Shown here: positions 6,360 through 7,533 of the stretch, in pieces | Layout of the letters: the number at the start of each line of letters is the position of its first letter | How positions within the stretch are numbered: position 1 is the stretch's first letter | Assembly: GCA_021811745.1 (NCBI GenBank) | Contig: JAJZNH010000249.1 | Coordinates: 1 to 7,533, forward strand | Reading direction: 5' to 3' | DNA from: Acidobacteriota bacterium | GTDB taxonomy: Bacteria > Acidobacteriota > Terriglobia > Terriglobales > Acidobacteriaceae | Length of the DNA stretch: 7,533 nt | Notes under the pieces: model-generated | Seen by the model: the letters and a program-made list of their open reading frames with translations, nothing else | Databases searched by the model: none | What the model was told of the DNA's origin: nothing | Position numbers and translations under genes: made by a program

Positions 6360-7076
6360 ATGCGCCACGTCATCCGGGTTTCGGTTCTGTTTGCTCTTTC
6401 CGCCATCGTCATTCAGCCCGCCACGGCCGCGCCGCGCAAGCCTCACAGCGTTGTACTTGGCGCCGTTCACCAGGAGCCTTATTCGCAGCAGGGCGATCCG
6501 GCGGGCTTCGAGACCGGCGACGAAACCACGCTCCCGGTCCGCGCGCTTCTGGTCAATGGGGTCTTCAAAGAGTGGACCACCGGCGACAACCACGACGTGA
6601 CCGACCGCAGCTTTGTGGTGCGCGAGGCGATCAGGATGAATAATGCGCTGCCCGGCGACAAGAAGGAGAGCTGGGTGTGGCAGCGGGGGCCGTGGCTGCT
6701 GGTGAATCGCGATACGGGCCGCGCCACAGCGCTCAAGCTGCGCGATTACGACCCGGCGGTGAGCGAGGTGAGCTGGTTCCGCGACTTCGCGGCCTATTGC
6801 GGAGTGACGCCGAGCGGCAAGAGCCTCTATGCCGTGGTGGAAGAGATCTCGGCGCGCAAAGCGGTGCTGGCGAAGAAGCTCGTAACCTTCGATGCGGAGA
6901 ATCACCCGGACCCGGCCTGCGGCCCCGCCGAATGGCAGCGCGAGCCGCTGCGCGTCACCTTTCACCCGGCGGGCATGGATGCAGTTGCCTTCGACATCGA
7001 TTCCGGCTCGGCGGTGCAGGTGGAGGGCTCAGGCGGCGGGCCGCGGACGCCGGCGGCGCTACCGAAAGTGAAGTAG
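6360..7076 (+). CDS. Secreted or periplasmic protein of unknown function
   Basis: The ATG at 6360 is chosen because it gives a clean Sec signal peptide: a basic MRHVIR, the hydrophobic core VSVLFALSAIVI, and an ATA|A cleavage site after about residue 23. A GAGGG ribosome binding site sits five bases upstream. The frame stays open from a TTG at 6327, but that would add an unlikely 11-residue extension. The 238-residue product has no membrane segment after the signal. Visible features include LPVRALLVNGVFKEWTTGDNHDVTDRSFVVREA (about 58-90), WVWQRGPWLLVNRDTG (106-121), and WFRDFAAYCG (139-148). It has only two Cys, Cys147 and Cys187, which could form a disulfide after export. The C-terminus is Gly/Pro-rich (GSGGGPRTPAALPKVK). 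It is probably beta-rich. I do not recognise a family, and the gene stands alone between its own promoter and a hairpin. Confidence 0.8.
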   Translation: MRHVIRVSVLFALSAIVIQPATAAPRKPHSVVLGAVHQEPYSQQGDPAGFETGDETTLPVRALLVNGVFKEWTTGDNHDVTDRSFVVREAIRMNNALPGDKKESWVWQRGPWLLVNRDTGRATALKLRDYDPAVSEVSWFRDFAAYCGVTPSGKSLYAVVEEISARKAVLAKKLVTFDAENHPDPACGPAEWQREPLRVTFHPAGMDAVAFDIDSGSAVQVEGSGGGPRTPAALPKVK

Positions 7077-7097
7077 GACGAAGAATGGGCGTGGTGT

Positions 7098-7127
7098 AAC
7101 AGAGGTTGCCGAAAAGCAACCGCTGTT
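7098..7127 (+). terminator. Hairpin after the secreted-protein gene
   Basis: AACAGAGGTTGC (7098-7109) and GCAACCGCTGTT (7116-7127) form 11 base pairs with one A-G mismatch around a CGAAAA loop. It begins 22 bases after the stop codon at 7074-7076. No U-tract follows, so it may terminate weakly, act with Rho, or protect the mRNA 3' end. Confidence 0.5.
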
Positions 7128-7180
7128 CTATGGGGTGCTTTGGGCTAGCCGAGACGATGAAGACATTGCTAACGCGTGGA

Positions 7181-7225
7181 CGTGCGGGTCTAGAGACCCG
7201 CACGACAGCCGGCCAGGAGGCCGGC
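7181..7225. repeat. Tandem double-hairpin REP-like element
   Basis: CGTGCGGGTCT (7181-7191) is a perfect inverted match to AGACCCGCACG (7194-7204). Three bases later GCCGGCC (7208-7214) faces GGCCGGC (7219-7225) across AGGA. Two adjacent perfect palindromes of this form look like a bacterial interspersed mosaic or REP unit. I recall very similar pairs between genes in Acidobacteriota and some other phyla, but copy number in this genome could not be checked. Confidence 0.65.
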
Positions 7226-7233
7226 GCTCCATT

Positions 7234-7274
7234 CTTGGCGCTCTTTTCTTGGTGCTCCTGCTTTGACGCTCTTT
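7234..7274. repeat. Three degenerate 13-14-base tandem repeats
   Basis: CTTGGCGCTCTTTT (7234-7247), CTTGGTGCTCCTG (7248-7260) and CTTTGACGCTCTTT (7261-7274) follow each other without gaps. They share a CTT.G.GCTC core. They directly follow the double hairpin and may be part of the same element. Confidence 0.4.
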
Positions 7275-7300
7275 CACGGGCGGATCCGTTGCGTGCGCGG

Positions 7301-7314
7301 GTGCATCGATGCAC
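7301..7314. repeat. Perfect 14-base palindrome
   Basis: GTGCATC and GATGCAC abut with no spacer. The following GCTCAGGATGACA resembles a phrase I remember from interspersed repeats in related genomes, so the palindrome is probably the end of a repeat unit, not an operator. Confidence 0.35.
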
Positions 7315-7377
7315 TTGCTCTGCTCAGGATGACAAATATAACGTAAATAAATATAAATAAACAAGATATTTTTCATG

Positions 7378-7383
7378 TATTAT
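7378..7383 (+). promoter_or_regulatory. Possible -10 box in the AT-rich leader of the last gene
   Basis: TATTAT matches five of six consensus -10 positions and follows an AT-rich stretch that could serve as an UP element. No recognisable -35 is correctly spaced. A transcript from here would have a leader of about 90 bases containing the direct repeats. Confidence 0.3.
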
Positions 7384-7394
7384 CTGTACGAGTC

Positions 7395-7458
7395 CTGCAC
7401 AGAAACGAGGATTCAACGACTTACGAAAAAATCCTACACGGAATCTGCACAGAACGAG
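7395..7458. repeat. Direct repeats upstream of the last gene
   Basis: CTGCACAGAAACGAG (7395-7409) recurs as CTGCACAGAACGAG (7445-7458) 50 bases later, differing by one deleted A. A third, weaker copy CCTACACGGAA (7433-7443) differs from CCTGCACAGAA (7394-7404 region) at two positions. ACGAGTC also occurs at both outer edges (7388-7394 and 7454-7460). Such iteration just ahead of a start codon suggests binding sites for a DNA-binding protein. Confidence 0.5.
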
Positions 7459-7478
7459 TCAAACGATGGAGGCCAATT

Positions 7479-7533
7479 ATGGCATTCGTCACCGAAAAAG
7501 AGGAACTGAAGCCCGGCCTTATCATCTTCCGGC
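7479..7533 (+). CDS. N-terminus of a truncated gene, possibly a tyrosine recombinase/integrase
   Basis: An ATG at 7479 with an ideal GGAGG (7468-7472, six-base spacing) starts a frame of 18 codons that runs off the window: MAFVTEKEELKPGLIIFR. The start is secure because of the ribosome binding site. The N-terminus resembles what I recall of site-specific recombinases beginning '...ELKPGLIIFRR...', and the upstream direct repeats and base-composition change would fit an integrase at an island edge. Eighteen residues are too few for a firm family assignment. Confidence 0.55.
   Translation, partial: MAFVTEKEELKPGLIIFR

Larger units (their letters stand above)
7077..7478. other. Intergenic region with hairpins, REP-like element and AT-rich leader
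   Basis: From left to right the gap holds a strong hairpin (7098-7127), a tandem double hairpin (7181-7225), three degenerate 13-14-base repeats (7234-7274), a perfect palindrome GTGCATCGATGCAC (7301-7314), a 50-base stretch with only 8 G or C (7331-7380), and direct repeats before the next start codon. A short frame crosses the middle (7106-7360), but it is translated repeat sequence and is not proposed as a gene. Confidence 0.7.

Noticed and set aside
7106..7360. 84-codon plus-strand frame
   Set aside because: It is a read-through of the double hairpin and short repeats with no coding character.

Overview
The window looks like a chromosomal segment of an Acidobacteriota bacterium, most likely class Terriglobia. 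This placement is an inference from four things: GC-rich coding sequence, a surface protein of ASH/choice-of-anchor-D repeats with the C-terminal membrane hairpin I associate with this phylum, the kinds of interspersed palindromic repeats between genes, and a MutS-related membrane ATPase. No rRNA, tRNA or CRISPR array was found.

Layout. (1) Bases 1-1476 hold the 3' part of a large exported, repeat-built protein on the plus strand. (2) A 302-base palindrome-rich gap leads to gatC (1779-2090) and gatA (2133-3602), two subunits of the tRNA-dependent amidotransferase GatCAB. gatB is not in the window. (3) A 379-base convergent gap carries a degenerate 30-nt repeat and hairpins. (4) On the minus strand, 3982-5793 encodes a 603-residue MutS-family ATPase with two predicted membrane hairpins and no mismatch-recognition domain. 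A possible small membrane-protein ORF (5786-6211) precedes it and overlaps its start by 8 bases. (5) A divergent intergenic region with a good sigma-70-like promoter drives a secreted 238-residue protein of unknown function (6360-7076). (6) A 402-base gap follows, with a strong hairpin, a tandem double-hairpin REP-like element, short degenerate repeats, an abrupt AT-rich stretch and direct repeats. It ends at the first 18 codons of a new gene (7479 onward), which may be a tyrosine recombinase marking the edge of an island.

How the genes work together. gatC and gatA are the only pair with a clear shared pathway (transamidation of mischarged Glu-tRNAGln and Asp-tRNAAsn). The small minus-strand ORF and the MutS-like gene could be co-transcribed and translationally coupled. 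The other genes appear to be independent units separated by repeat-laden gaps. The points most worth a second look are the membrane-embedded MutS relative, the Ig-like domain interrupted by a membrane hairpin, and the repeat-flanked start of the last gene.
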